The notes below the pieces were generated by a model that did no database searches, was not told where the DNA came from, and saw only the letters and a list, made by a program, of their open reading frames with translations. Below are positions 1 to 5,727 of a DNA stretch of 5,968 nt, piece by piece. A program made the translations under genes and the position numbers. The stretch's first letter is position 1. The number at the start of each line of letters is the position of its first letter. This DNA comes from Kordiimonadaceae bacterium. GTDB lineage: Bacteria > Pseudomonadota > Alphaproteobacteria > Sphingomonadales > Kordiimonadaceae. The DNA lies in the NCBI GenBank assembly GCA_016763495.1, contig JAESTR010000078.1, forward strand, positions 1-5,968. The letters run 5' to 3'.

Positions 1-17
1 GATTGAAAGTGAGCTAT

Positions 18-809
18 ATGCCCTTTGAAACCATTAAATTTGAGGCCGTGAACGGTGTTGGCTGGATCACGCTTAATCGCCCAGACCAACTGAACGCGAT
101 CACCACGCTCATGTTGACTGAGCTGAACGCTGCGCTGGATATCACCGAAAGTGATGACACCATTCGCTGTATGGTGCTTACGGGTGAAGGCCGTGGTTTT
201 TGCCCTGGGCAAGACTTGAATGACAGGGCGGTATCACCGGGTGACGGCCCGCGTGATTTGGGTGAGACTGTTGGCAAAGGCTATAATCCGCTGATGAAGC
301 GGCTGTATAATTTGGCGCTTCCGACAATCGCTGCGGTTAACGGTGTGGCGGCAGGCGCGGGTGCTAACCTCGCTTTATGTTGTGATATGGTTCTGGCCGC
401 CGAGCAGGCAAAATTTGTGCAGGTATATTCAAATATTGGCTTAATTCCTGATGCAGGTGGCACGTTTATTCTGCCGCGTCTGGTAGGGTTAGCGACTGCT
501 AAAGCACTGATATTCACGGCACGTCCGGTGCTGGCACCCGAAGCAGTTGAGATGGGCATGATATACCAAGCTTGGCCCGCTGATGAATTACTAGGCGAAG
601 TGCGTAAATTGGCTGAAATGCTTGCAAAAAAACCAACCATGGGCTTGGCTTACACCAAAAAGGCTCTACATGTTTCTCATGCAAATGAGCTGGATGACCA
701 GCTTGAGGTTGAGCGAGCATATATGCAGAAGTGTGGCTTTTCTGATGATTATGCAGAAGGTGTAGCTGCTTTTCTGGAAAAGCGAAAACCGGTATTCAAG
801 GGCCGTTAG
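18..809 (+). CDS. paaG: 2-(1,2-epoxy-1,2-dihydrophenyl)acetyl-CoA isomerase PaaG
   Basis: Cytoplasmic crotonase-fold enzyme that converts ring-1,2-epoxyphenylacetyl-CoA to the seven-membered oxepin-CoA; the family also moves double bonds in later intermediates. From the ATG the protein is 263 residues, almost the same as E. coli PaaG (about 262). Visible signatures are GRGFCPGQDLNDR at residues 58-70 and GVAAGAGANLAL at 109-120, the two oxyanion-hole segments. GLIPDAGGT at 141-149 places the expected catalytic Asp at residue 145. The C-terminal EGVAAFLEKRKP is also typical of PaaG. The ATG at 18 was chosen because the homologous domain begins right after it and a weak Shine-Dalgarno (GTGAG, 9-13) precedes it. 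A TTG at 3 would add five residues but has no visible ribosome site within the window. It is probably internal to an operon that starts upstream. A generic enoyl-CoA hydratase (PaaF) is less likely because of the GQDLNDR and IPDAGG motifs. Confidence 0.95.
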   Translation: MPFETIKFEAVNGVGWITLNRPDQLNAITTLMLTELNAALDITESDDTIRCMVLTGEGRGFCPGQDLNDRAVSPGDGPRDLGETVGKGYNPLMKRLYNLALPTIAAVNGVAAGAGANLALCCDMVLAAEQAKFVQVYSNIGLIPDAGGTFILPRLVGLATAKALIFTARPVLAPEAVEMGMIYQAWPADELLGEVRKLAEMLAKKPTMGLAYTKKALHVSHANELDDQLEVERAYMQKCGFSDDYAEGVAAFLEKRKPVFKGR

Positions 810-819
810 GCTTATGTTT

Positions 820-824
820 GGAGG
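820..824 (+). promoter_or_regulatory. Ribosome binding site of paaJ
   Basis: A perfect GGAGG lies 5 nt before the ATG at 830. It fixes the paaJ start there and rules out the in-frame TTG at 818, which overlaps this site and would add only MEDD to the N-terminus. It is the strongest Shine-Dalgarno in the window. Confidence 0.85.
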
Positions 825-829
825 ACGAT

Positions 830-2038
830 ATGACTGAAGCTTTTATTTGTGATGGCATTAGAACACCCATTGGCCGTTTTGCGGGCAGTTTGTCAGGCGT
901 GCGGGCAGATGATTTAGCCGCTCATGTGCTGGCAGCCCTGCGTGAGCGCAACCCCAATTTGCCCGCTGAAGCGATTGATGACTTGATTTTAGGCTGTGCT
1001 AACCAAGCTGGTGATGATAACCGGAATGTGGCGCGTATGGCGTCTTTGCTGGCGGGATACGGTGACAGCGTGCCGGGCACGACCATTAACCGTTTGTGCG
1101 GTTCTGGCATGGATGCAATCTCAATGGCTGCTAGAGCAATTAAATGCGGTGAAGCTGAGGTTGTGATTGCAGGCGGGGTAGAAAATATGACCCGTGGCCC
1201 GTTTGTGATGCCGAAAGCAACCTCGGCCTTTTCCCGTGCCAACGAGGTGTTTGACACCACAATGGGCTGGCGCTTCGTTAACAAAAAGATGACTGCGGAG
1301 TGGGGCACTGAAAGCATGCCTGAAACAGCAGAAAACGTTGCTGAAGATTTTGGCGTTTCCCGTGAAGATCAAGATGCCTTTGCAGCCCGCTCACAAGCGA
1401 AAGCGATTGCAGCACAGGAAAATGGTTTCTTTGATGGTGAAATTGCACCCATCGAAGTGCGCATCAGCCGTAAAGAAAAAAAGATGTTTGCAGTGGATGA
1501 ACACCCGCGCGCAGGCACAACGGCCGAAAAATTGGCCAAATTACCAACGCCGTTCCGTGAAGGCGGCACTGTAACGGCAGGCAATGCTTCTGGCATTAAC
1601 GATGGTGCTGCTGCTGTTATCATCGCGTCAAAAGAGGCGGTTGAGAAATACGGGCTGACACCAAAAGCAAAAGTGTTGGGCACAGCGGTTGTTGGTTTGC
1701 CGCCCCGCATCATGGGTTTTGGCCCCGCACCGGCTAGTAAAAAGCTGCTGTCAAATCTTGGTCTAACCATCGACGACATGGATGTGATTGAGTTGAACGA
1801 AGCATTTGCTGCCCAAGGGCTGGCTGTTATGCGTGATCTTGGCCTCGCTGACGATGCAGAGCATGTAAACCCAAACGGCGGGGCTATTGCACTTGGTCAT
1901 CCGCTTGGCATGAGCGGTGCACGTATTGTGTACACCGCTGCGCGGGAGCTAGAGCGTAGGCAAGGCAAGTACGCACTTTGCACCATGTGTATTGGTGTGG
2001 GGCAGGGCATTGCTATGGTGATCGAGCGGGTCACTTAA
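830..2038 (+). CDS. paaJ: 3-oxoadipyl-CoA / 3-oxo-5,6-dehydrosuberyl-CoA thiolase PaaJ
   Basis: Thiolase of the lower phenylacetate pathway. It cleaves 3-oxo-5,6-didehydrosuberyl-CoA and then 3-oxoadipyl-CoA, finally giving acetyl-CoA and succinyl-CoA. The 402-residue protein matches the family length (about 400). The catalytic set is complete: nucleophilic Cys90 in NRLCGSGMDA, the NEAF motif at 323-326, His357 in GGAIALGHPLGMSG, and Cys387 in CTMCIGVGQG. MTEAFICDGIRTPIGRF at the N-terminus and GCANQAGDDNRNVARM at 55-70 are characteristic of the PaaJ/PcaF subgroup rather than acetoacetyl-CoA thiolase. The gene begins 20 nt after paaG and ends 12 nt before paaK, which indicates co-transcription. 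PcaF of the beta-ketoadipate pathway is nearly indistinguishable by sequence; the paa neighbours decide the name. Confidence 0.95.
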   Translation: MTEAFICDGIRTPIGRFAGSLSGVRADDLAAHVLAALRERNPNLPAEAIDDLILGCANQAGDDNRNVARMASLLAGYGDSVPGTTINRLCGSGMDAISMAARAIKCGEAEVVIAGGVENMTRGPFVMPKATSAFSRANEVFDTTMGWRFVNKKMTAEWGTESMPETAENVAEDFGVSREDQDAFAARSQAKAIAAQENGFFDGEIAPIEVRISRKEKKMFAVDEHPRAGTTAEKLAKLPTPFREGGTVTAGNASGINDGAAAVIIASKEAVEKYGLTPKAKVLGTAVVGLPPRIMGFGPAPASKKLLSNLGLTIDDMDVIELNEAFAAQGLAVMRDLGLADDAEHVNPNGGAIALGHPLGMSGARIVYTAARELERRQGKYALCTMCIGVGQGIAMVIERVT

Positions 2039-2050
2039 CAAGGAAACACG

Positions 2051-3340
2051 ATGGGCAGCAAATTTGATGACATTATTTACGCACCACGCGAAGAGATTGC
2101 TGCCCTTCAGCTGGAGCGCCTGAAATGGTCTGTTCGCCACGCGTACGACAATGTAGCCCACTATAAAGCCAGCTTTGACGCTGCTGGTGTGCACCCTGAG
2201 GACATTCAATCCCTAGATGATCTCGCGCGCTTCCCTTTTATCGGTAAACCGGATTTGCGAGATAATTACCCTTTCGGTTTGACGGCTGTTCCAATGGAAG
2301 ATGTTGTGCGCACGCACGCATCCTCTGGCACAACGGGACAAGCGACCGTTGTTACTTACACAAAAAATGATGTGGATATGTGGGCTGATGTGGTTGCTCG
2401 CTGCATTCGTGCGGCAGGCGGTACGGCCAAAGATATAGTCCATATTGCTTACGGCTACGGGCTATTCACTGGCGGCCTCGGCGCTCATTACGGTGCTGAA
2501 AAACTTGGCTGTATGGTTGTGCCTGTTTCAGGCGGCGGGTCTGAGCGGCAGGTCCAGCTGATTATGGACTTTAAACCAACGATCATTATGGTTACGCCAA
2601 GCTATATGCTGTCGCTGGCAGAAAGCTTTGAGGCTGCCGGCATTGACCCGCGCTCGACGTCGCTAAAGATAGCCATCCACGGTGCTGAGCCGTGGACTGA
2701 GCAGATGCGCGCGGAAATTGAAGAGCGTTTTGACCTAACCGCCGTCGATATATATGGCTTGTCAGAAGTGATTGGCCCCGGCGTGGGGCAGGAATTTGCC
2801 AGCACGAAGGATGGCTTAACACTGTGGGAAGATCATTTTTTCCCTGAAATCATAGACCCGGAAACGGGAATTGTTTTGCCAGACGGAGAAGAGGGCGAGC
2901 TTGTATTCACGTCCCTTACTAAAGAGGCCTTTCCCATTATTCGCTATCGTACGAGGGATCTAACAAGGCTATTGCCGCCAACAGCTTGTAGTATGCGCCG
3001 TATGGCCCGTATCACTGGTCGCTCTGATGATATGATGATCATCCGCGGCGTGAATGTTTTTCCGATGCAGATTGAAGAATTGATCTGCCAAGATGTACGT
3101 TTAGCACCACATTATTTCTGCGAGATTAGACGAGAAGGCACGCTTGATACGCTTACAGTTGTTGCTGAGGGCACGCCTGATGCTGCGGATCGTGCGGTCA
3201 GGAAAGCAGCCGCTAATGACTTGTCCGTCTCTATAAAAACGAGACTGGGTGTTTCATCCGTGGTGCAAGTATTAGAACCGGGTGGTGTGCCACGCTCAGA
3301 AGGCAAAGCAAAACGCGTGTTTGATTTAAGAGATTTATAG
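2051..3340 (+). CDS. paaK: Phenylacetate-CoA ligase PaaK
   Basis: Cytoplasmic AMP-forming ligase that activates phenylacetate with ATP and CoA to phenylacetyl-CoA, the first step of the pathway and the source of its usual inducer. The protein has 429 residues (E. coli PaaK about 437). Motifs in order: phosphate-binding loop SSGTTGQAT at 91-99, GYGLFTGGLGAHYGAE at 135-150, GAEPW at 211-215, YGLSEVIGPGV at 235-245, RYRTRDLTRLLP at 298-309 with the expected ribose-binding Asp303, and the hinge and C-terminal GRSDDMMIIRGVNVFP at 323-338. Lys419 in PRSEGKAKRVFDLR is the likely C-terminal catalytic lysine. The loop reads GTTGQA where E. coli-type enzymes have GTTGKP, a variation of unclear effect. 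The start is supported by AGGA at 2041-2044, 6 nt before the ATG. It appears to be the last gene of the paaG-J-K block, since a 240-bp gap and a new promoter follow. Confidence 0.96.
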   Translation: MGSKFDDIIYAPREEIAALQLERLKWSVRHAYDNVAHYKASFDAAGVHPEDIQSLDDLARFPFIGKPDLRDNYPFGLTAVPMEDVVRTHASSGTTGQATVVTYTKNDVDMWADVVARCIRAAGGTAKDIVHIAYGYGLFTGGLGAHYGAEKLGCMVVPVSGGGSERQVQLIMDFKPTIIMVTPSYMLSLAESFEAAGIDPRSTSLKIAIHGAEPWTEQMRAEIEERFDLTAVDIYGLSEVIGPGVGQEFASTKDGLTLWEDHFFPEIIDPETGIVLPDGEEGELVFTSLTKEAFPIIRYRTRDLTRLLPPTACSMRRMARITGRSDDMMIIRGVNVFPMQIEELICQDVRLAPHYFCEIRREGTLDTLTVVAEGTPDAADRAVRKAAANDLSVSIKTRLGVSSVVQVLEPGGVPRSEGKAKRVFDLRDL

Positions 3341-3425
3341 ATCAGTTTGCGGCGCTACCTTCCTGATGTCATGCTGCAATATTACATTAAAACACCAAAT
3401 AATCAGCTTAGATAATGCGGGAACT

Positions 3426-3482
3426 ATAGCTGGTTGCCTACCTTTAAGTGACATTCAGAATAGCTGGGGAAGATTCTTAAAG
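3426..3482. repeat. Two-unit direct repeat ATAGCTGG-N8-CTTWAAG, 34-bp period
   Basis: Unit 1 has ATAGCTGG at 3426-3433 and CTTTAAG at 3442-3448. Unit 2 has ATAGCTGG at 3460-3467 and CTTAAAG at 3476-3482. Both units have the same 8-nt gap and repeat with an exact 34-bp offset, while the 8-nt spacers share no base. Conserved blocks around a free spacer suggest bipartite protein-binding sites. The second unit ends 7 bp before the -35 element, a position suited to an activator or an auxiliary repressor site. No known regulator is recognised, and chance cannot be excluded by eye. Confidence 0.45.
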
Positions 3483-3485
3483 GTA
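3439..3485. repeat. Perfect 10-bp inverted repeat upstream of PpaaA
   Basis: TACCTTTAAG at 3439-3448 is the exact reverse complement of CTTAAAGGTA at 3476-3485, with 27 nt between. The right arm ends 4 nt before the -35 hexamer. The long interior and the absence of a T-run after the right arm argue against a rho-independent terminator. It could be a pair of oppositely oriented binding half-sites. It overlaps the CTTWAAG blocks of the direct repeat, so the two descriptions partly cover the same bases. Confidence 0.55.
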
Positions 3486-3488
3486 TTC

Positions 3489-3510
3489 ATTGACCGTCCG
3501 GTCGGTTAAT
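3489..3510. promoter_or_regulatory. Palindromic operator, probable PaaR (TetR family) site
   Basis: The half-sites are ATTGACCGTCC (3489-3499) and GGTCGGTTAAT (3500-3510); 9 of the 11 base pairs are symmetric. The core reads ACCG-TC-CG-GT-CGGT. As I recall it, the PaaR consensus described for Corynebacterium glutamicum is ACTn-ACCGnnCGnnCGGT-nAGT, and this site fits it except for one symmetric pair of changes (C to T, G to A). It covers the whole -35 hexamer and nearly all of the spacer, so a bound protein should block RNA polymerase. PaaR-type repressors are released by phenylacetyl-CoA, the PaaK product. No regulator gene is in the window, so the identity of the binding protein is inferred. 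Confidence 0.75.
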
Positions 3511-3518
3511 TATATAAT
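3490..3518 (+). promoter_or_regulatory. Sigma70-type promoter of paaABCD
   Basis: TTGACC at 3490-3495 (5 of 6 matches to the -35 consensus) and TATAAT at 3513-3518 (a perfect -10) are separated by 17 bp, the optimal spacing. The predicted transcription start is near 3525, giving a leader of roughly 55 nt before paaA. Such a strong promoter makes sense only if it is held off by the overlapping palindrome. A second candidate, an extended -10 TGCTATAAC at 3521-3529, lacks a matching -35 and is less likely. Confidence 0.8.
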
Positions 3519-3535
3519 CCTGCTATAACGCTGCT

Positions 3536-3550
3536 TCGCCTAGTGGGCGA
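3536..3550 (+). promoter_or_regulatory. Small stem-loop in the paaA leader
   Basis: TCGCC (3536-3540) and GGCGA (3546-3550) can form a 5-bp GC-rich stem with a TAGTG loop, within the predicted 5' leader about 30 nt before the paaA start. It might protect the mRNA 5' end, but a stem this short also arises by chance. No T-tract follows, so it is not a terminator. Confidence 0.25.
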
Positions 3551-3580
3551 TAAGTGCATGTTGGAAAGCGGGAAGCCCCT

Positions 3581-4597
3581 ATGTATACCACTGACTTGCG
3601 ATCGGCTGAAGAAAAAGCCAGAGATGCCAAACTGAATAAAGCTCCTGTCAGCGCAGACATCGCGGCGCTGGACGCTGCTTTTCAGGCGCGTATCGATGCA
3701 GATGATTACATCGAGCCTAAAGACTATATGCCTGAGGCTTACCGTAAAACACTTATCAGGCAGATGTCCCAGCATGCGCATTCTGAAATTGTGGGTATGT
3801 TGCCGGAAGGTGGTTGGGTCGGACGTGCACCAACGCTGAAAAACAAAATGATTTTGATCGCCAAAGTACAAGACGAGGCTGGGCATGGTTTGTACTTATA
3901 TAGCGCCACAGAAACACTTGGCACGCCGCGCGATGAACTTGTTGAACAACTACTCGATGGGCGCGCAAAATACTCAACTATTTTTAATTACCCGACAACA
4001 AGTTGGGCAGACGTTTGCACTATTGGCTGGCTCGTTGATGGCGCGGCTATCACCAATCAAATACCCTTGTGCCGCTGTTCGTACGGCCCCTACGCACGGG
4101 CGATGATTAAGGTCTGTAAAGAAGAGAGTTTTCACCAGAGGCAAGGCTTTGATGGTCTCAATAAAATGGTGAAAGGCACTGATGCACAGAGGCAAATGGT
4201 GCAGGATAGTTTTGACCGTTGGTTCTGGCCGTCGCTCATGATGTTTGGCCCTCCGGACGCAGCCTCGTTGAATAGTTCCAAAAGCATGAAATGGAAAATA
4301 AAGCGTTTTTCTAATGATGAACTGCGACAGCGTTTTGTAGATGCGACAATTCCTCAAGCTGAGTTTTTGGGTATCAAAATTCCAGAGCAGATTAAGAAGA
4401 ACGAAGAAACAGGCCATTATGATTTTGGCGAGCTTGATTGGGATGAATTTTACGCGGTGGTGTCTGGTGGCGGTGTATGTGCGTCAAACCGTATTGATGC
4501 TCGCACGCAGGCACGAGACAATGGCGCGTGGGTCCGTGACGCAGCCAATGCTTACGCCAGTAAACAGCGCAACACTGCAATTCAGGCGGCGGAATAA
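3581..4597 (+). CDS. paaA: Phenylacetyl-CoA epoxidase, catalytic oxygenase subunit PaaA
   Basis: Diiron oxygenase subunit of the PaaABC(E) complex, which epoxidises the ring of phenylacetyl-CoA at C1-C2 using O2 and electrons from PaaE. The protein has 338 residues. The core starts with [18 protein letters not shown] at 44-61. Likely iron ligands by correspondence with E. coli PaaA are Glu69 ([10 protein letters not shown]), Glu99 and His102 ([10 protein letters not shown]), Asp153 (GWLVDGAAI), and Glu182 and His185 ([11 protein letters not shown]). The set is complete, so the subunit should be active. The N-terminus is about 27 residues longer than in E. coli (about 309 residues in all) and is polar. 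The ATG at 3581 is preferred because GGGAAG (3570-3575) lies 5 nt upstream; an in-frame GTG at 3554 would add nine residues with a poorer ribosome site. It is first in its operon, directly downstream of the regulated promoter. Its stop codon overlaps the next start (TAATG). Confidence 0.96.
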   Translation: MYTTDLRSAEEKARDAKLNKAPVSADIAALDAAFQARIDADDYIEPKDYMPEAYRKTLIRQMSQHAHSEIVGMLPEGGWVGRAPTLKNKMILIAKVQDEAGHGLYLYSATETLGTPRDELVEQLLDGRAKYSTIFNYPTTSWADVCTIGWLVDGAAITNQIPLCRCSYGPYARAMIKVCKEESFHQRQGFDGLNKMVKGTDAQRQMVQDSFDRWFWPSLMMFGPPDAASLNSSKSMKWKIKRFSNDELRQRFVDATIPQAEFLGIKIPEQIKKNEETGHYDFGELDWDEFYAVVSGGGVCASNRIDARTQARDNGAWVRDAANAYASKQRNTAIQAAE

Positions 4598-4932
4598 TGA
4601 CTAAAAAGGAAAAGCCCGTGGCGAAAGAGCCTAAAGTTAAAGAGCCGAAAACAAACGTTTGGGACTTATATGAAGTGTTTATTCGCTCAAAGCGCGGCTT
4701 GTCGCACAAACATGTAGGCAGTGTGCATGCGGCTGATGGGCGCATGGCCATGGAAAATGCGCGAGACCTTTATACCCGGCGCAGCGAAGGCGAAAGCTTG
4801 TGGGTGGTGCTGGCGAAAGACATCGTTGCCTCTGACCCGGCAGAAGGCGACGCACTGTTTGGCCCTGCTGCTGATAAAATTTATCGTCACCCGACCTTCT
4901 ACGATATCCCTGATGAAATAGGTAAAATGTAG
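4597..4932 (+). CDS. paaB: Phenylacetyl-CoA epoxidase subunit PaaB
   Basis: Small non-catalytic subunit that bridges PaaAC units in the epoxidase. The protein has 111 residues (E. coli about 95), with conserved blocks LYEVFIRSKRGLSHKHVGS at 24-42, ENARDLYTRRSEG at 53-65, WVV at 69-71 and YRHPTFYDIPDEI at 96-108. The extra length is a Lys/Glu/Pro-rich N-terminus (residues 1-19) built partly on a tandem repeat. Two starts are possible. The ATG at 4597 overlaps the paaA stop, with GGCGGA just upstream, and favours translational coupling. The GTG at 4618 has a better Shine-Dalgarno (AAGGA, 4606-4610, 7 nt before it) and would give 104 residues. The ATG is kept because overlapping starts recur in this operon (paaC/paaD). 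Identity is secure either way. Confidence 0.95.
   Translation: MTKKEKPVAKEPKVKEPKTNVWDLYEVFIRSKRGLSHKHVGSVHAADGRMAMENARDLYTRRSEGESLWVVLAKDIVASDPAEGDALFGPAADKIYRHPTFYDIPDEIGKM
4606..4610 (+). promoter_or_regulatory. Candidate alternative ribosome binding site within paaB
   Basis: AAGGA lies inside the 5' end of paaB, 7 nt upstream of an in-frame GTG at 4618. It could support a second initiation that removes the first seven residues. It may equally be a by-product of Lys/Glu codons (AAA AAG GAA AAG), so it is listed with low confidence. Confidence 0.3.
4624..4653 (+). repeat. Imperfect 15-bp tandem repeat in the paaB N-terminus
   Basis: AAAGAGCCTAAAGTT (4624-4638) is followed at once by AAAGAGCCGAAAACA (4639-4653), encoding KEPKV then KEPKT. 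Eleven of the first twelve bases match. It makes a short charged linker before the conserved PaaB fold and probably arose by slippage duplication. Confidence 0.6.
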
Positions 4933-4938
4933 GACGCT

Positions 4939-5727
4939 ATGATGACACGCACCTATGCAACAAATGAAAACCCTTTGTTCCAATATGTATTGGGCCTCGG
5001 TGATGATGCGCTGGTAATGGCCCAGCGGTGGAGTGAATGGCTGAGTAAATGCCCGAGCAACGAGCTGGATATGGCGGCTTCTAACTTCTCGCTTGACCTG
5101 TTTGGGCAAGCAGACTTGCTGCTGGCATACGCTGCCAAGCTTGAAGGAAAAGGCCGCAGTGAAGACGACCTTGCTTTCTTGCGGGATGCGCACGAGTTTC
5201 GTAATCACTGGCTGGTTGAGCAACCAAATGATGATTGGGGCGTCACCATCGCCCGTATGTTGATGTTCAGCCTGTACCAATATAGCCGGTATGAAGTCCT
5301 GCAAAACTCCAAAGATACACAGCTAGCTGATATAGCCAGCAAGGCTTTGAAAGAATTGTCTTACCACCGGCGGTTCGCTGCGGAATGGACTATTCGTTTG
5401 GGCCAAGGTACGGACGAAAGCAAAGGCCGTATTCAGCGCGGGTTTGATATGTTTTGGCGTTTTGTGCCGGAGCTGTTTGAAACCACGGATTGGGAGCAGG
5501 CACTGGCTGACGAAGGTATCGCTGCTTCTTCTAACTCCCTTGAACAGGCATGGAAGCAAGAGCTCGCCGGTATTCTTAGCGATGCTGGACTTAGTATGCC
5601 TGAAAAAAATGCGCGTCAATTTGGCAGCCGCCATGATGGACATCATTCAGAGCACCTAGGCCTAATGTTGTGCGAAATGCAGTTTTTACAGCGAGCATAT
5701 CCTACCACCGCTGGTGCTGCCTGGTAA
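4939..5727 (+). CDS. paaC: Phenylacetyl-CoA epoxidase structural subunit PaaC
   Basis: Ferritin-like paralogue of PaaA that lacks a functional iron centre and forms the scaffold of the PaaAC core of the epoxidase. The protein has 262 residues (E. coli about 248). Family blocks are YVLGLGDDALVMAQR at 16-30, DMAASNFSLDLFGQADLLLAYAAKL in two stretches over 44-68, LRDAHEFRNHWLVEQPN at 81-97, KALKELSYHRRF at 135-146, WRFVPELF at 173-180, and HSEHLGLMLCEMQFLQR at 236-252. AGGA at 4931-4934, overlapping the paaB stop, serves tandem ATGs at 4939 and 4942. The second has the better spacing (7 versus 4 nt), so the true start may be one codon later. The gap to paaB is 6 nt, and the stop overlaps the paaD start. 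Confidence 0.95.
   Translation: MMTRTYATNENPLFQYVLGLGDDALVMAQRWSEWLSKCPSNELDMAASNFSLDLFGQADLLLAYAAKLEGKGRSEDDLAFLRDAHEFRNHWLVEQPNDDWGVTIARMLMFSLYQYSRYEVLQNSKDTQLADIASKALKELSYHRRFAAEWTIRLGQGTDESKGRIQRGFDMFWRFVPELFETTDWEQALADEGIAASSNSLEQAWKQELAGILSDAGLSMPEKNARQFGSRHDGHHSEHLGLMLCEMQFLQRAYPTTAGAAW

Larger units (their letters stand above)
3341..3580. other. Intergenic control region between paaK and paaA
   Basis: This 240-bp stretch is more AT-rich than the flanking genes and contains no plausible gene. The right half (3426-3530) is crowded with signals: a repeat cluster, a palindromic operator, a promoter and the leader of paaA, listed separately. In the left half (3341-3425) I see only a weak 5-bp inverted repeat (ATCAG 3341-3345, CTGAT 3363-3367) with no T-tract, so no convincing terminator for paaK. 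Read-through from paaG-J-K into paaABCD therefore remains possible. Confidence 0.8.

Noticed and set aside
1..28. Possible 3' end of an upstream gene (TGA at 4-6 in frame 1 or TGA at 26-28 in frame 2)
   Set aside because: Only one codon is readable before the first stop and eight before the second; neither can be assigned to a gene. An upstream gene is likely, but the window does not show it.
1369..1779. Antisense open frame of 136 codons within paaJ
   Set aside because: It lies opposite a strongly conserved thiolase reading frame, resembles no family I know, and has no ribosome site; it follows from codon structure on the other strand.
3341..3367. Possible paaK terminator (ATCAG and CTGAT)
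   Set aside because: A stem of only 5 bp with a 17-nt loop and no T-tract is too weak to call a terminator.
3524..3529. Second -10 box TATAAC with an upstream TGC
   Set aside because: The extended -10 is plausible, but the position expected for a -35 (3501-3506, GTCGGT) does not match, and a much better promoter sits 11 bp upstream.
3974..4417. Antisense open frame of 147 codons within paaA
   Set aside because: Opposite the most conserved part of PaaA, including diiron ligands; its composition reflects reverse-strand reading and shows no domain.
4687..5304. Antisense open frame of 205 codons spanning paaB and paaC
   Set aside because: Long, but opposite two confidently identified genes, crossing their junction, with no recognisable domain or promoter. 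Treated as a shadow.
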